Assembly: GCA_964007475.1 (NCBI GenBank)
Contig: OZ023273.1
Coordinates: forward strand, 14,025,922 to 14,089,921
Direction of reading: 5' to 3'
Source of the DNA: Hybos culiciformis
Lineage: Eukaryota > Arthropoda > Insecta > Diptera > Hybotidae
Length of the DNA stretch: 64,000 nucleotides
Position 1 is the first letter of the stretch; each line of letters begins with the position of its first letter. Below, piece by piece: positions 38,896 through 51,297 of this stretch. Both the position numbers and the translations under genes were made by a program. The notes beneath the pieces are model-generated. The model saw only the letters and a list, made by a program, of their open reading frames with translations, was not told the origin of the DNA and did no database searches.

Positions 38896-40284
38896 TATAT
38901 GTAACGATTTGATTTGATTTGAATAATTTTATTGAATGATTTTAATTTGACATCATAATTTGACATAGATATTTGACAATTTTTGATAAACCTCATTTAT
39001 CAGAAATTTTAATTGATTTTCTTCTATCATAAATGATTATTATGATAAATCTCAATGGAAAATAAATTCAAAAAAAAAAATTTACAATTAATATTATTAT
39101 TGTGAGTGAAAAATTATGCAAACAGGAAGATTTTCTAATTTTAGTCCTAATACCAATTAATTTAATTAAAATTAATTTTGATTGTGATTGTAGTTGAATT
39201 TAAATTGATAAACGTATATAGATAATTAGAAACTAGTACATTTGCATTTAAATAGCCTCATGGATATATTCGTTGTAAATTTAACAAAATTTGAGTTAAA
39301 AACTTCTGATTTGAATACCTTTAAAATGGTCAAGTAGTGAGCTAATTCGATTACGTTCATTATTTTTTTTAATCTTACTTTTATAGCAAATATATAAATA
39401 TTATTTTTTATAAAATATTCAAAAAGCTCAACAGAAGGTTATTAATATTTTTTAATATATATAAAATAAACAAAAAAATTTAACCAAAATGAAATTAATG
39501 TTTCTGACAACCTTATTTTATATAAATAAAAATAGTTGATTTTTGAAAACCAGTAAAAACAAAAACATACAACAAATTTTTTGAATTTTTCCGTATCCGA
39601 GGGGTGAAATAAAATTCAAACAAAGTCCGAGTGCCTTTTATTTTAATTTTAAAAGCATACAAAAAGATGTTTATTTTTTATGATGTGCAATGAACGGTTT
39701 TATAGATTTTTTAAAATATATACGAGAGATATAACGTAAATTATTCCATTTTTTTTTTTTTTATAAAAAATAGTCTTTATTATGGAAGAAAAAGCTTAAG
39801 TTAAAGATTGAAATTCCAATGATTCTGGTAAAAGATAAATTATACTAAGTTAAAAAATATACATAAATATTATACCTGTACTTTTACCAGTAAATCTTTC
39901 TGAAAAAGGATACATTCTACCATATTTCTTCTATTTCTTCTATATTTCTTCAAAATAGTTTTTATACCCATCCCATCCTGAATTAATCTTTTGTAGAAAA
40001 TTTAATAAGGATATACATTTTACATATTTATGTTCATACACTGGAAAAAAAACTGCGTTGAACACGTATACTCGAGGTTAGATTTTTTTTTTTAATTGAC
40101 ATCAACTCATAATACGAATTTAGGGCTCATTAGTTTAATTAATTTCAAGTATTTAAGTGCGTGACTAACATACGGACAAACATAAAGTGAAAACATATGG
40201 TCCGTTTTTATTTGATCAAAAATGGGCTAAAAATTCGAAAATTTTTTGAGTTCTATTCTAACTTTTCACTGTTTGCTTTCGACA

Positions 40285-40565
40285 ATGGCTGACAAAAAAA
40301 TAGTTCAAACTTTTAACGAAAAGGAAGTCTGTGGAAAAAGTAAGTAAGATCTAGCTATAAATTGTGAATCTATTTTAAAAATGTTCAGTGGGAATTAATT
40401 TCAACAACCCTACCGATTTCCAGAAGAATTTAACAATTTATTTATTAAAAGTACAACTTATTTTTTAATTTGTGTTATCCTTCAGGAGAAAACGAAAGGA
40501 AAAATGTAAAATGTATGTTCTTTGAATTCAAAATTAAAAAATATAGAACAGTGCCTCATAAATGA
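40285..40565 (+). CDS. Tentative two-exon micro-gene, 44-residue lysine-rich peptide
   Basis: Seen: ATG at 40285 in a favourable context (GACAATGG) opens MADKKIVQTFNEKEVCGK. After 55 bases there is a near-consensus donor (AAAAA then GTAAGTAAG, intron from 40340). A pyrimidine-rich acceptor GTTATCCTTCAG ends at 40485. Joining the exons keeps the frame: AGA (Arg), then ENERKNVKCMFFEFKIKK and YRTVPHK, and a TGA at 40563-40565. The intron would be 146 bases. Without splicing the frame stops within two codons of the donor. A 7-bp inverted repeat (GCCTCAT/ATGAGGC, 40553-40575) overlaps the stop. I recognise no family and no signal peptide. It could be a small nested gene on the strand opposite the Ig exon, the 5' part of a transposon gene, or chance. 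Good splice signals arise fairly easily in AT-rich DNA, so confidence is low. Confidence 0.28.
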
Positions 40566-43500
40566 AGTATGAGGCCCGTTTGCGATTTGATTAAAGATAT
40601 ACTTTAATTTTAAGACAGAATCAGGGGATGAACATATTATTTATGTTACACATTATACCATATACAGATACTCATTATACCATATACAAATATAACAATT
40701 TCCATAGAAATCCAGACCGACTGTTTCTAAACAAATAATCATAAAATTTAAAATTTATGAAAATTTTAGACGAAAACTATTGATTGAGAGTCTCTTATAA
40801 CGAAACCCGAACAGATAAAATGCAGGTTAAAGTGAACGATTAGATGGCTTATAACTTGTACGTGTGGCAGTCGGAACCGACATTGAAAAACCTTAATTTT
40901 TTCACGATTGTTTTTACTGCTTCTTTAATTTGTTTTAAAAATTTAAATTTACATTTTTCTGATTTCGAAATTCTTACTTCAACATTTAAAAGCGTCAACT
41001 AAAATGTTTACAATATTTTTTCTTATTTTATTTCTTCAGCACATTTTTTCTCAATTATTTTTATTTTGCGAATTGGAAAATATTCATTTCAGAAAAAATA
41101 ATACAATGTCATTTTAATGAAAAAAAAAAAACTTAAAAAAATATATATTTAAAAAATTCTACTACACATAAGTTTTTTATCCTTCAAATGCTTTCTTACT
41201 ACAAAATTAAAAATATTCATAAAATTTAACTTTTATTTTTCTTTTTGCTACATAAAAAATTAAAATCTTCGAAGTAAAAGAAAATAAAAATAATAAAAAA
41301 AAAAAACAAAACACCTCTCTAAACTTTTTCTTTTCAAATTGTAAAATGCAAAGAATTAGTGAAAAAGAAAACAATATTAAAACATTTTCAATGTAACCTA
41401 CGTGAAGTTAAAAGAAAACTGAAAATCTAAAGAAATTGTTTCGTGAAAAATAAAAAATGGAAAAAAAACCAAGAACATTAAAAAAATATTTAAAATAACT
41501 AGAATTGCTTTCTATTTACTTGAAAATATAGAAATCTGATGTTCATTTTTGTTTTCAAAAGTATTTTCTTATTGTTAGAACACAAGCTTGAAAAATAATT
41601 TTTAAATTTTTTTAAACGAATGTTACCAGAGACATAAATCTTACAATTCAATAATTCTTGTGGAACAGAAAAAATTATAATCATGCACCCATAGGTTTAC
41701 TATACACATATTATGTACATTTATAATTAGAAATAATATAAATAATTGAATGTCTAATATTATTATTTATTTAATTTAAGTCTTATAATATATTATTATT
41801 AAGTAATATATTAAGTAACTTGATAGATGAAATTATTAAATATAAATATGTATAAATATAAATATATTTGTCGTTTTTTCTGTAACGAGAATCTATAATT
41901 CTCAAAAAATTAGATCATAAGTGCGGTAATACTCATGAACAGATTAGAATTACATGTTACATGTTTAATTAAATATATAAATTTCGAAACATAATTCAAT
42001 AATTTATAGATAATTTATAGGAATTTGTGTGATAGTATATTGGTATATTATTCGTATAATAACTTTGTCAGACAGTTTTTTCACTACACATTATAAATTA
42101 ATGCTCAATAATTGAAAATTTAAAATAATTAAATTTTAATCAGTTGTTGTAAAATTCTTGCAATAATTTTTTTTCCCATTAATTTTCACTTTGAAATTAT
42201 TTGAAAATGTGGATTAAAAATGAAATGATTAATTCAATCAAAAAATAAAATTGCTAAAAAATAAAGACAAAAAAAAATTGTATTTGGCTTAAATATTATT
42301 ATTACCATGAAAAATATCCTGGAAAAATATAGTTAAATTATGTATTCTCAAGAACTGGCTTCTTTGATTTAAATATTTGCAGGTGGCTACAAATGCTTGA
42401 AACGGAAATAACCATGAAATGAAATTCTTTGTGATTGATAAATCAATTTTTTTTTTTCTTTTATTTTTATTTTTTATTTTTTTATTTTTTACTTTAAAAA
42501 GGAAATGGATCAATTTATTTGCATTATAATGGTAGACTATAAATCAAATAGAAATATCTTTTTATTTTGTAACATAGAAAATCGAATATTTGAGTATTAT
42601 TTTATTACAAAAGTAATTTTAAAATAATTGAGAATGATTTATGAGATGCTATAAAAAATAAAGAATTGGTGTTATTTGTGCTGCTATAAAAATTGATAAT
42701 AAAAATCTTTAGCAAGTACCTGTATTGCACATTATTATTGTATATGTGAAGATAATTTTAAATAACAAAAAAAAAAATTGTAAACAATTTCGAGAAGATT
42801 ATTATTTAGAAAAAAATTTTTGATGAGCATAATTTTATGGCTTTAAGATTATAAAATAATGAAAATATATATTTATGAATATGCAGATGCACAAGCACAG
42901 CACATATATACCAAGAAGATAAGAAGCCAAAAACATTAAAATTATTGAAACATGTCATAATGTTTTAGAATTATATTATATTATAATTACGGTTCTATAG
43001 GGAAACAATTCCGTCTCTGCTACTGCATACCAGAACTTCTAGTGTCCATCGCTTGCATTTTGACAAAAAAAGTTAAATATTTGAATACTATAGATAAACT
43101 AAATGTTAAATAGTTGTGATTTTGTTTTTTTTAAAGATTCATTTAGGGTTTTTGTTTTAATTATTACTAAGAACTACTATTTGTATAATTAATCTGGCAA
43201 TTGTTTTTCTAGGCAGGGCCCAGATACCACTAATTTATATATAAATATAAAATTCATATATTTATTTTAATACTGTTATTTATGGATGTGAAAACCATTC
43301 CGATCGACTTTCTATAATCATAAATTTATAATTTTAACATATATTGTCTTTTAGAAATTTTATTTTCATATTTAGAAATAAAATCGAAATTTTAACATTA
43401 TTATATAACGTATATTGCCAGAAAAAAGAAAAATTTAAATTTCAAAGTGAGGAAATGAATATTAAAAAGAATTTTCTTCAAAAAAAAAAAAATTTCCAAA

Positions 43501-46500
43501 CCTAAACATTTTAAGATTTCTTATTTTCGGAATTCTTATTAATGAAATTATTAACTTGTTGCTCTCTATTTTGACTTCATAATTGCTTGCACATCACACA
43601 TAAAATAACTTTTTGTGGCTCTATGTAAAATCATAAAATTTTCATCAACATCATAATAATTATTCTTGATGTTCAGTAAATTTTTAACTATATATGAGTA
43701 TATATATAAAATTTAGTGTTTATATATAAATTGTATAAAACTTTGACATTAAGATTTTTTAAATTGTTATCAAGAATAAGAAAAAAAATCAATAAAAGAA
43801 TTAATAAACTTAATAATAAAAAAGAAATATATATTATTTTTTAGTCGACAGGTCGAGCGAAGTTTACACTTATATTGAGTAAAAGTTTTCAACACGAAAC
43901 CCCAATCTTCGAGCTGAAAAAAGTTATGCTCATTCGAAAAGATTATTAATTTTGAAGTCATGACATTTGTGTGGTAGAGAAAATATTAAAAAATAAAATT
44001 ATTGTAATACGTTTTATACATATATAGTATTGTAAGACACACTATATATAATACTATATATAATACTGTATTGTATATAATAGTACCTACATAAAATATA
44101 AAAATATTACATATCAATTTAAAAAAATTTTCGAAATAATAAAAATGGAAATTTTCTTGTCATTGACATTTTCTATTTTTATAAGTGAAACTGTACATAT
44201 ATTTTCCTTTTTATTTTTTTGTTTTTTTTTTTTTTTTTTCGGAAAAGTGTTTTATTTTTATTTCTAACTTTCAATTTATTCTTCTTTGAGAAAATATTAT
44301 TTTTTTTTTTCCTTCGTAGCTATTTATTTTTACGTGTTTCACAGTAATAAACAGGTAAAAACTTAGTGTGATAATACACAAAAGAACAATCAAAAAAAAT
44401 GAAAAAAATTTTAACAATATTTTTTTTATTGCTAAAAAATTTCAATAAAGAAAAAAAAGTTAATTTTTTTTTTGTTTCTTTTACCTAGAAAATGTTAAAG
44501 TTCTTACTTTTTTCTTTCTTTTAACAATCAAAAAGAAAATTCAAAATATATACATATATACAATGTAAGTTAGTAGTTGAAAAAGGAATTTATTACAAAT
44601 GACATTTACTTATACTTTTTGGTTAATTTTTCAATAAATACTATTAATTTGTCTGTGTATTATATTTGATGCTTTGAATTATTTTTAATTACATACTGGA
44701 AAATTTTTGGAATCGATTGATCGATACTAACTAGTCCGGTTTGTTGCATTTAAAAAAAATATATATTCAATATATAACTATCGTTATATTAAACAGATTT
44801 TGAAAATTGTTGAAAACATTAGAAAAAGTTTTTTAAATCCAAATATAAAATACAAAATATTAACAAAATTTGTATCAAAATATACAGTTTGAGTGTAGTA
44901 AATTAAAAAATAACAAATATATATTTCTTATATATTTTTCAAAATAGAATTATATCGTTTGCTTAAAATTATTTAGATGATATTTTTATAACCAAAATTA
45001 TTTTTTATTTTATAATTTAATAATTATTTTTAATCAAATAACATTTTTTTAGCAATGTTGCTTACTACAAAAAAGTATTATTCAGTAATGTAATAATATT
45101 TTCAATAAAAATGAGAAAAACTTGTTCAAGTATTATGATAGAAAATTGATTTACTGGTGTATGAACTACCTCTAATCTTTAGTTTAAGAAAAACTTATAT
45201 TATAGTACATATATTACTTAACTATAACTATAATTATCATAAAACGAAAACTATGTAAAATATGTTACGAATATTTATCATAAATACCAAATAGTTTAAT
45301 TTTGTTCTAATATTGTACATCGTATCAAAAAATATCTCAAATAATTTATTGAAAACTCCGAATTTTCAGTGAGAATAGAAAAATTAGAGCCTTAAAGAAT
45401 TCACTTGATAAATTTGTAATTTGTAATGTTTTCAGAACTTACGCAAATGAAACAAATTTTAATTTATTATTTGAAAACTTTTTGAAAGTAAAAATAAATT
45501 CTTTAAAACTTCAACGTAAATAAAATAATAAAATCTATGTTTCTAAAAATAATATATCCATAAAAACACATAATGACGCAATATTTCGAAGAATAATTTA
45601 TCAAGCAAAATTATACATAGTATACATTTGTTTTTATAATAGATAAAAAATGTGGATAAATAACGTTGTTTTCTTACATTTTTATGAAAATGTAACAATT
45701 CAATGGAATCCCTAATAATTTTATTTTTTTTTTTAGAATTAGATACACATTCTATGATTATGAATTTTTCTAAGAATCAATAAAACACAGAATATAATAA
45801 ATAAAATATTAAATTTTATTCTTGAAATACATGGATACATAGAATTTTACCTAGTTAGAAAGAAATCTTATAAAATAGTTAATTAGGTTATAGTTTTTTT
45901 TACAAAATTTTTTTTTTCAAATTTTTTTTTTTTTTAACTCAGAAGCATGCGAAAGCATTTTTAATACTAAATCAATACTAATAAGTTTGTAAAATCAATT
46001 ATTTTATTTAAGTTTAATTACCACAAATTATCGTAACATTCATTTGAAATCCGGAGACATCGATTACGTTCAACCGATTTTCTCATTCTTTTATTATCGA
46101 TATACCTATAATTTCACCATAATTTTTGAAAGAAAATGGCAATAGTATAGAAAACGTAAGTTGACAGCTGAATCAGCTACTAATTTTAAGGTTCAGATTT
46201 TTCATGTTGAGATATTAATTGCGTATTGTACGTGATTTTCTTTTTAAAAGTTGAGATCTAAAAATTGAAAGATAATTCCAGAACGACATGTACGTCACAG
46301 AAAATCTAATTGATTCACTGTTTTCATTACATAGTATCAAGGTTTTAAGTATAATTGAAACTTGAGGCAGTGAAAAATAATATAATTTCGTTTCTGGAAC
46401 ATAAAAAATATAAGCGACTTTTTTTGTTTTGATAATTTTAATAAAATTTTTAAGGTATGCGATAAAAAATGGAATGTAACTTTTTTAAATATAAAAAATA

Positions 46501-48060
46501 AGATTTCCTTTATCTTAAGGTCTATTAAGAAAATTTTTACATTCTTATTTATAGATATGTTAAACATTTTTATTCATAAAAGTTGATGTATGAGAAAATG
46601 TAATAGATTTTTTTTTTTATTTCGCGAAAGAAAATATATACGGAGCAAATAAATACAAATGTTATTATTATAAATGTAAATGAAATAAAAAATGTAATTT
46701 ATCTAGATAAGCTAGAGACGGTATTTCATATTTCATTTTTCGAGAATGGTTACTAATTTTTCTTTTCATTTCTATGCAGTAAACGCTGTTCAAATTAATT
46801 TAGCATCTCTTTTTATTTTAATTTAATATAGGAAAATATTTTTCTATGTTTTTCTCTACCGGATCTGGTTTAGAAGAAAAAGCATTATACTCATAGTACT
46901 AGTAATGTTACTATGTTCGTCTGAAAAAAGAGCTATCGAAGAAAAACATTTTCTAGAAAATAAGCTGCCTTGTAAACCAAACTTTTATATTTTTTCTGAT
47001 ACAATATAGTATTGCCATATTGCAACTATTTTTATTTAATTTTGTTTTTAGGTGTTCAGTGTTCATATGCACTTCCTTACTAAACACAGATACATTACGT
47101 TATTATAAAAGATTAATAATTTAACTTAGTAGGTAATGGTTATGTTGTTTTCAATCTGAGAAGTCAAATTTTTCTTCTAACTAATTTAATATTTATACAG
47201 TATTCGAACTGGGGAGTAAAATCTGCAATTTCTTCAAAGATCTCGAAAAACTTTTTTCGAAAAATATATTAAGACTATTTTTTCTACAAAACCATAATAA
47301 ATTTCGACAAAATCAGCTACAGAGAGCACAAAAAATAAATAAAATTCCATTTTTCAATATTATTCCATCAAATAGAGGATGAAAGGAAAATGTAATATAT
47401 TTTTGAAAAAATAAAAAAAAAATAAAAAAAAAAAAAATGAAAAAGCCAATGCGTAAATGTAGATAACAGAATTATTCATAGATTTTTTTGCTTCCATAAA
47501 GTAAACGTTGAATAATAGCTTGGTGAACCAGCAAAAAAGTGTTAAATATTCCTTCATCATATATTTATCATTATTATGATTATTTTTATTTATATATTTT
47601 CTAACACATAATTTTATTCGCTTTTTTTTTTGTGACATATGAATAGGAAAAATATTTCTGCACTGAAGATACCGTACTTACGAAATACATACAATCATGT
47701 ATTATGTATTATATAAATAACTAGGGACTATGAATGTTATATAATAATATATATCCAATTTTTATAGTTATGCTGAATTATATTTTTTGTTATAAATAAA
47801 ACTATTTCATACCTAAGGCATGTTCTATTTAAAAAAGAAAATACTTTCTTTTTTTTATGAAATATTTTGCTTTTTTTGTCGGGTTTAAAAGCCTTGACAC
47901 ACTAGTTTTGTCGGCTTTACAAAAACCTTGAAAATTGCCTATATAAACAGTATAAACATTTGAAAACTCATTTTTAGCCCTCACTATTATGTAAATTTTT
48001 CAAATAATTGAATTTAAAAACTTACTGTTTAATTAATTTAATAAAAAAGTATATGTTTAA
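40566..48060. other. AT-rich non-coding DNA
   Basis: Contains a 22-bp tandem repeat (CATTATACCATATACAGATA at 40651, repeated in diverged form from 40673), TA-rich patches near 43.7 and 44.05 kb, and long T runs near 44.2 kb. A small GC-richer patch lies at 43010-43060. No exon is called. Confidence 0.5.
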
Positions 48061-48328
48061 AAAAATAAGTTAAAAACGAGTTTTCCAAAAATCTGAGGCC
48101 AGGCCGCATGAAAAAGTACAAAATAACTTTTTCTTCACACACAGAGGTGGACTCAGATTTTTTGATTGGGACGTAAGTGATTTGATTCATGAAGAGAAAG
48201 AATATTCAAGAGAAATGTCCCAATCAAAAAATCTGAGTCCACCTCTGTGTGTGAAGAAAAAGTTATTTTATACTTTTTCATGCGGCCTGGCCTCAGATTT
48301 TTGGAAAACTCGTTTTTAACTTATTTTT
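48061..48328. mobile_element. Foldback element: 112-bp near-perfect inverted repeats with 44-base loop
   Basis: The left arm 48061-48172 and right arm 48217-48328 are inverted copies with essentially one visible mismatch (AAAAGTACAAAATAAC against AAAAGTATAAAATAAC). Outer ends read AAAAATAAGTTAAAAACGAG, the middle includes TCTGAGGCCAGGCCGCATG, and inner ends read CAGATTTTTTGATTGGGAC. The loop is 48173-48216. Such high arm identity implies a young copy or arm-to-arm conversion. If transcribed, the RNA would form a long hairpin. No protein is encoded and no convincing target duplication is visible, because the flanks are themselves A/T runs. The family is not recognised. Confidence 0.8.
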
Positions 48329-48339
48329 ATTTTCTGCTT

Positions 48340-48980
48340 TTTCACGTTAACTAAATTGTTATTATGTGCTGCATGGATGTTTGAAAACAATTTTATGACT
48401 ATCATATCGATGAAAATTTTTCCGATGATTTTTCCGCTTTTTCGGGTTTTCCATGGAGTTTTCTGCAAAAGCAACTTTATGGAAATCAATTCGCTCTACA
48501 ACTTTGTCTCAGGTTGCAAAACGCTCAAACGCTTCCTTGGTCGGAAAAACTCCGGAAAAGCGTTTTACATGAATTTTCTTCGATTTTTTCTGCAAGTTTT
48601 CACCATTGTCCATGAAAGTAATGATGCCAGTTGATAGGGAACTTGATCCTGCATAATTTAGAAAACTTTTATACCGGAAAATTTTTCGGAAAAGTCGGAA
48701 AATTCCGGAAATTTTTTTCGGAAAAATCAGAAAACTTTGCATTTTTCCTAAAACGGATTTATCACTACCGAATTTTCAAATGATTCTTCCCGATTTTCCG
48801 GATTTTCCATGGAAATTTCCGCTTCAAATTTTGATAGCTTCAATTGTCACGCGACATGAACCTTTGTGCCAAATTTCAGCTCGCTGTGATGACGAAAAGT
48901 GGGCCTACGAGAGTGTCGAAAATAGTAAAGAAATATACAGACAAATTACTTTCCAAGTTAATAAGAATTGTGTCCTTTAT
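48340..48980. repeat. GC-richer repeat-like block dominated by TTTTCCG/CGGAAAA motifs
   Basis: Immediately beyond the foldback element, about 640 bases carry many copies of TTTTCCG and its inverse CGGAAAA (for example 48660-48725 and 48785-48815), along with TTTTCCATGGA twice (48448 and 48801). The block ends with a non-periodic stretch around CGCGACATGAACC and TTTCAGCTCGCTG. Plus-strand and minus-strand frames of up to 92 codons run through it, but none shows a domain, and they follow the motif repetition. It may be the body of a larger transposon of which the foldback is one end, or a separate insertion. It is not identified. Confidence 0.5.
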
Positions 48981-50001
48981 GTACCTTTATTTGCACATGT
49001 TTAACACATTTTTATTTGCTTTTAATTACGAATAAAAAAAATTATATATAAAAGAGGATATTTTCTCAATACTGATTTTTAATTCATTTCTAAATTACAT
49101 ATCGAACAAGAATATAACATTTTGTATCACAATAAGAACATTTATTACTAACAATTATCAAAATTATAAATGACGAACAAAATTACATAAAGGGCTCAGT
49201 ATTTTTATAGAAAATTTTGAATTCAATAATATTATATGAGTGATCTTTGAACAAAAAAATTTTATTTGCAAAAATACACTTACATTTATTATCTATTTTT
49301 ATGTATTTGTATGTGAAGATAGAAAAATAAAGAAAATATCCCATATATAAATTTATTCAAATTCATTCTGGTTTTCTTGTTATCAATTTAAAATTTTATT
49401 TCACATGAGGAAACCAAACACTTCGTTTTATCACAAAACATTAAACATGTCAAGTGCTGGGTTTGTCTAAGAAGGAAGAAATTTATCTATATTTTTATTT
49501 TTATTCCTTTATGAATTCAACATATTTTTTTTTTGCATTTTTTTTTAATATTTATAATACTGTTTTGTGTATTTTTCTGATTCTCATTTTGTCATATAAA
49601 AATTATTCGAAATGAAGGAAAAAAAAAATAAATTATTTAAAAAGGAAAAATATACATCAAAATTTGAAATTAAAATAAAAAAAATATATAATGTATAATA
49701 CATCACATGTAAACCCACTTTAAGGGATTTAAAAAAACATACATTTGTAATAATAGTACACAGAAAAAAATTTGCTCGTACTCATTACGTCAAAAAAGTT
49801 CGTTAATGACATTCTCGTTAAGATAACGAAAAATAATGAATAAATACGTTTTTCTAACGTAAATTTCGTTTATTTTCTATTACGAACCTTTTTTTTCATT
49901 TTTAGTACTCGTTAAAAAAGTTCGTTATCGTTAAATACGGGAAACAAAAATTTCAATCCATACAGAACTTATATTTTCCATTTTACACATTGCCGTAAAT
50001 T

Positions 50002-50071
50002 TAGTTCATAGCTCAGTGGCAGAGTTGATGGATTGCAATGTTTAGGACAGTGGTTCGAAGCCACAAGCGGG
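50002..50071 (+). repeat. tRNA-like module (SINE head or pseudo-tRNA) inside the MITE
   Basis: TAGCTCAGTGG (50009-50019) is an excellent A box. GGTTCGAAGCC (50052-50062) matches the B box at 10 of 11 positions and sits in a T-arm-like GTGG...CCAC stem. The spacing is that of a tRNA. The acceptor strands do not pair and no proper anticodon arm is visible, so it is not a functional tRNA. An A-rich tail begins within a few bases of its 3' end, the arrangement of a tRNA-derived retroposon. Confidence 0.65.
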
Positions 50072-50287
50072 CATAAAAAAAATTATTAAAAAAAAATTAA
50101 ATAAAAAAATTTAAAAAATAAATAATAAAAATAGAAACATAAATAAAAAAAATTAATAAATAAAAAAAATAAATAAAAAAAAATAAAAAAAAAAATTAAA
50201 AAAAATAAATAAATAAATAAATTAAAAAAAAAAATAAAAAAAAAATTAAAATAAAAAATAAAAAATTAAATAAATAAAAAAAAAATT
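50072..50287 (+). repeat. A-rich tract of about 215 bases (AAAT/AAAAT units)
   Basis: Only A and T, built from irregular AAAT, AAAAT and A-run units, and strongly A-biased on the plus strand. It directly follows the tRNA-like module and looks like an expanded retroposon tail. Confidence 0.8.
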
Positions 50288-51261
50288 TAGTCTAGTAAAA
50301 TTTTTCCTTTCGTATTTGCGGTGTTTTTGCTGAAGAATTTGAAAGGTTTTTGGTTTTGGGGTATAACGAACTTTTTTAACGAACTACGAGCTTTTTTCAA
50401 CGAAATGTTCGTTGTAGCCAAAATAACGAATTTTTCGTTGATTTTAACGAATTATTTAGTTATTAGTACGAGCAAATTTTTTTCTGTGTATGTATGTCAT
50501 GTATAGATAAAATATATATACATACATCGATTCACGCAAGTTTATTTCAAATAAACAAACAAAAAAAAAATTTCGGATGCTGTTGCTGATGCAGAGACTT
50601 TTAAAAAATTTATGATATATTTTATGATCCCATGAATTAAGCTCTAATGAATTAACCTTGTAAAAATTAAATTAAACCATGTTGGTATGTTGAAAATAAT
50701 AAGAACATTAAAAATTAACATTTAATTATTCCTCCGTTGTGAATAAAAGTTTGATTAGCGTCTGGAGATACAAGACATTATAATGCAATTGAATGAAATA
50801 TTTTTGTATTTTCAAAATTTGCAAATTTTTTTAATTTTTCAAATAAACTAAAAGTATAACATAAATTAAAAAAAATTGAATACTTTATTTCACACATCAT
50901 TTTATTTTGCTTATTCAAATGTTCAATAAATATATAATTTCTATTATAAAAAGAATTTTTGGTCGACGTTTAATTATTTTCTACTGAGCTATATATAATT
51001 TCTTACATTTATTTATAATTTCCAAAAATCGAAGTGTACGTAAAGAAACTTTAATTTATTCAATGATAAAGTAATTTTCTTTAAATATAGCATAAATAAA
51101 TAATATTTTTTATTGAATAATCTAGGCACATATGTATTTTATATTTAACTTTTTTTTTTTAAATTCTTAAATTAAACATTAAACTTCTTCAGTATTACAT
51201 TTACATATAAATCATAGCAAAATAAATTAAGGCTTTGAAGCTAATAAAGCGGGTCATCATA

Positions 51262-51297
51262 CGGCGGTTCTCAAACTTTTTCAGATGTGGAACCCTA
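51262..51297 (+). mobile_element. Possible hAT-type transposon terminus (fragment)
   Basis: CGGCGGTTCTCAAACTTTTT followed by TGTGGAACCCTAAAAA resembles the CAGNGGTTCTCAAACTTTTT...GTGG.ACCC ends of many hAT elements. The initial CAG is altered, and no inverted partner was found within the next kilobase or so, so this would be a truncated or decayed copy. Confidence 0.4.

Larger units (their letters stand above)
32303..40284. other. AT-rich non-coding DNA
   Basis: Low-complexity DNA with A-rich blocks (32700-32800), TA microsatellites (34231-34246, 35635-35652), a short tandem repeat at 38860 and long T runs. A possible minus-strand first exon at 38433-38471 is discussed as a finding. No other coding signal was seen. 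Confidence 0.5.
49759..50488. mobile_element. 730-bp MITE with 24-bp perfect terminal inverted repeats and TA flanks
   Basis: The left end CACAGAAAAAAATTTGCTCG (continuing TACT) is matched exactly in inverse at the right end (50465-50488). TA flanks both ends (49757-49758 and 50489-50490), consistent with a Tc1/mariner-type target duplication. Both arms, about 150-170 bases deep, are filled with TTCGTTA words. CTCGTTAAAAAAGTTCGTTA (near 49909) has an inverted counterpart near 50370-50390. The centre holds a tRNA-like sequence and a long A-rich tract. There is no transposase, so it is a non-autonomous element. Confidence 0.85.

Noticed and set aside
40041..40060. CACTGGAAAAAAAACTGCG, resembling a MITE end
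   Set aside because: No inverted copy was found in the following kilobase.
43031..43058. Minus-strand ATG frame MQAMDTRSS ending one base into a codon at a GTATGC donor, phase-compatible with the Ig exon
   Set aside because: Only nine codons, no hydrophobic signal peptide as a Sidestep first exon should have, weak donor. Phase match alone has a one-in-three chance.
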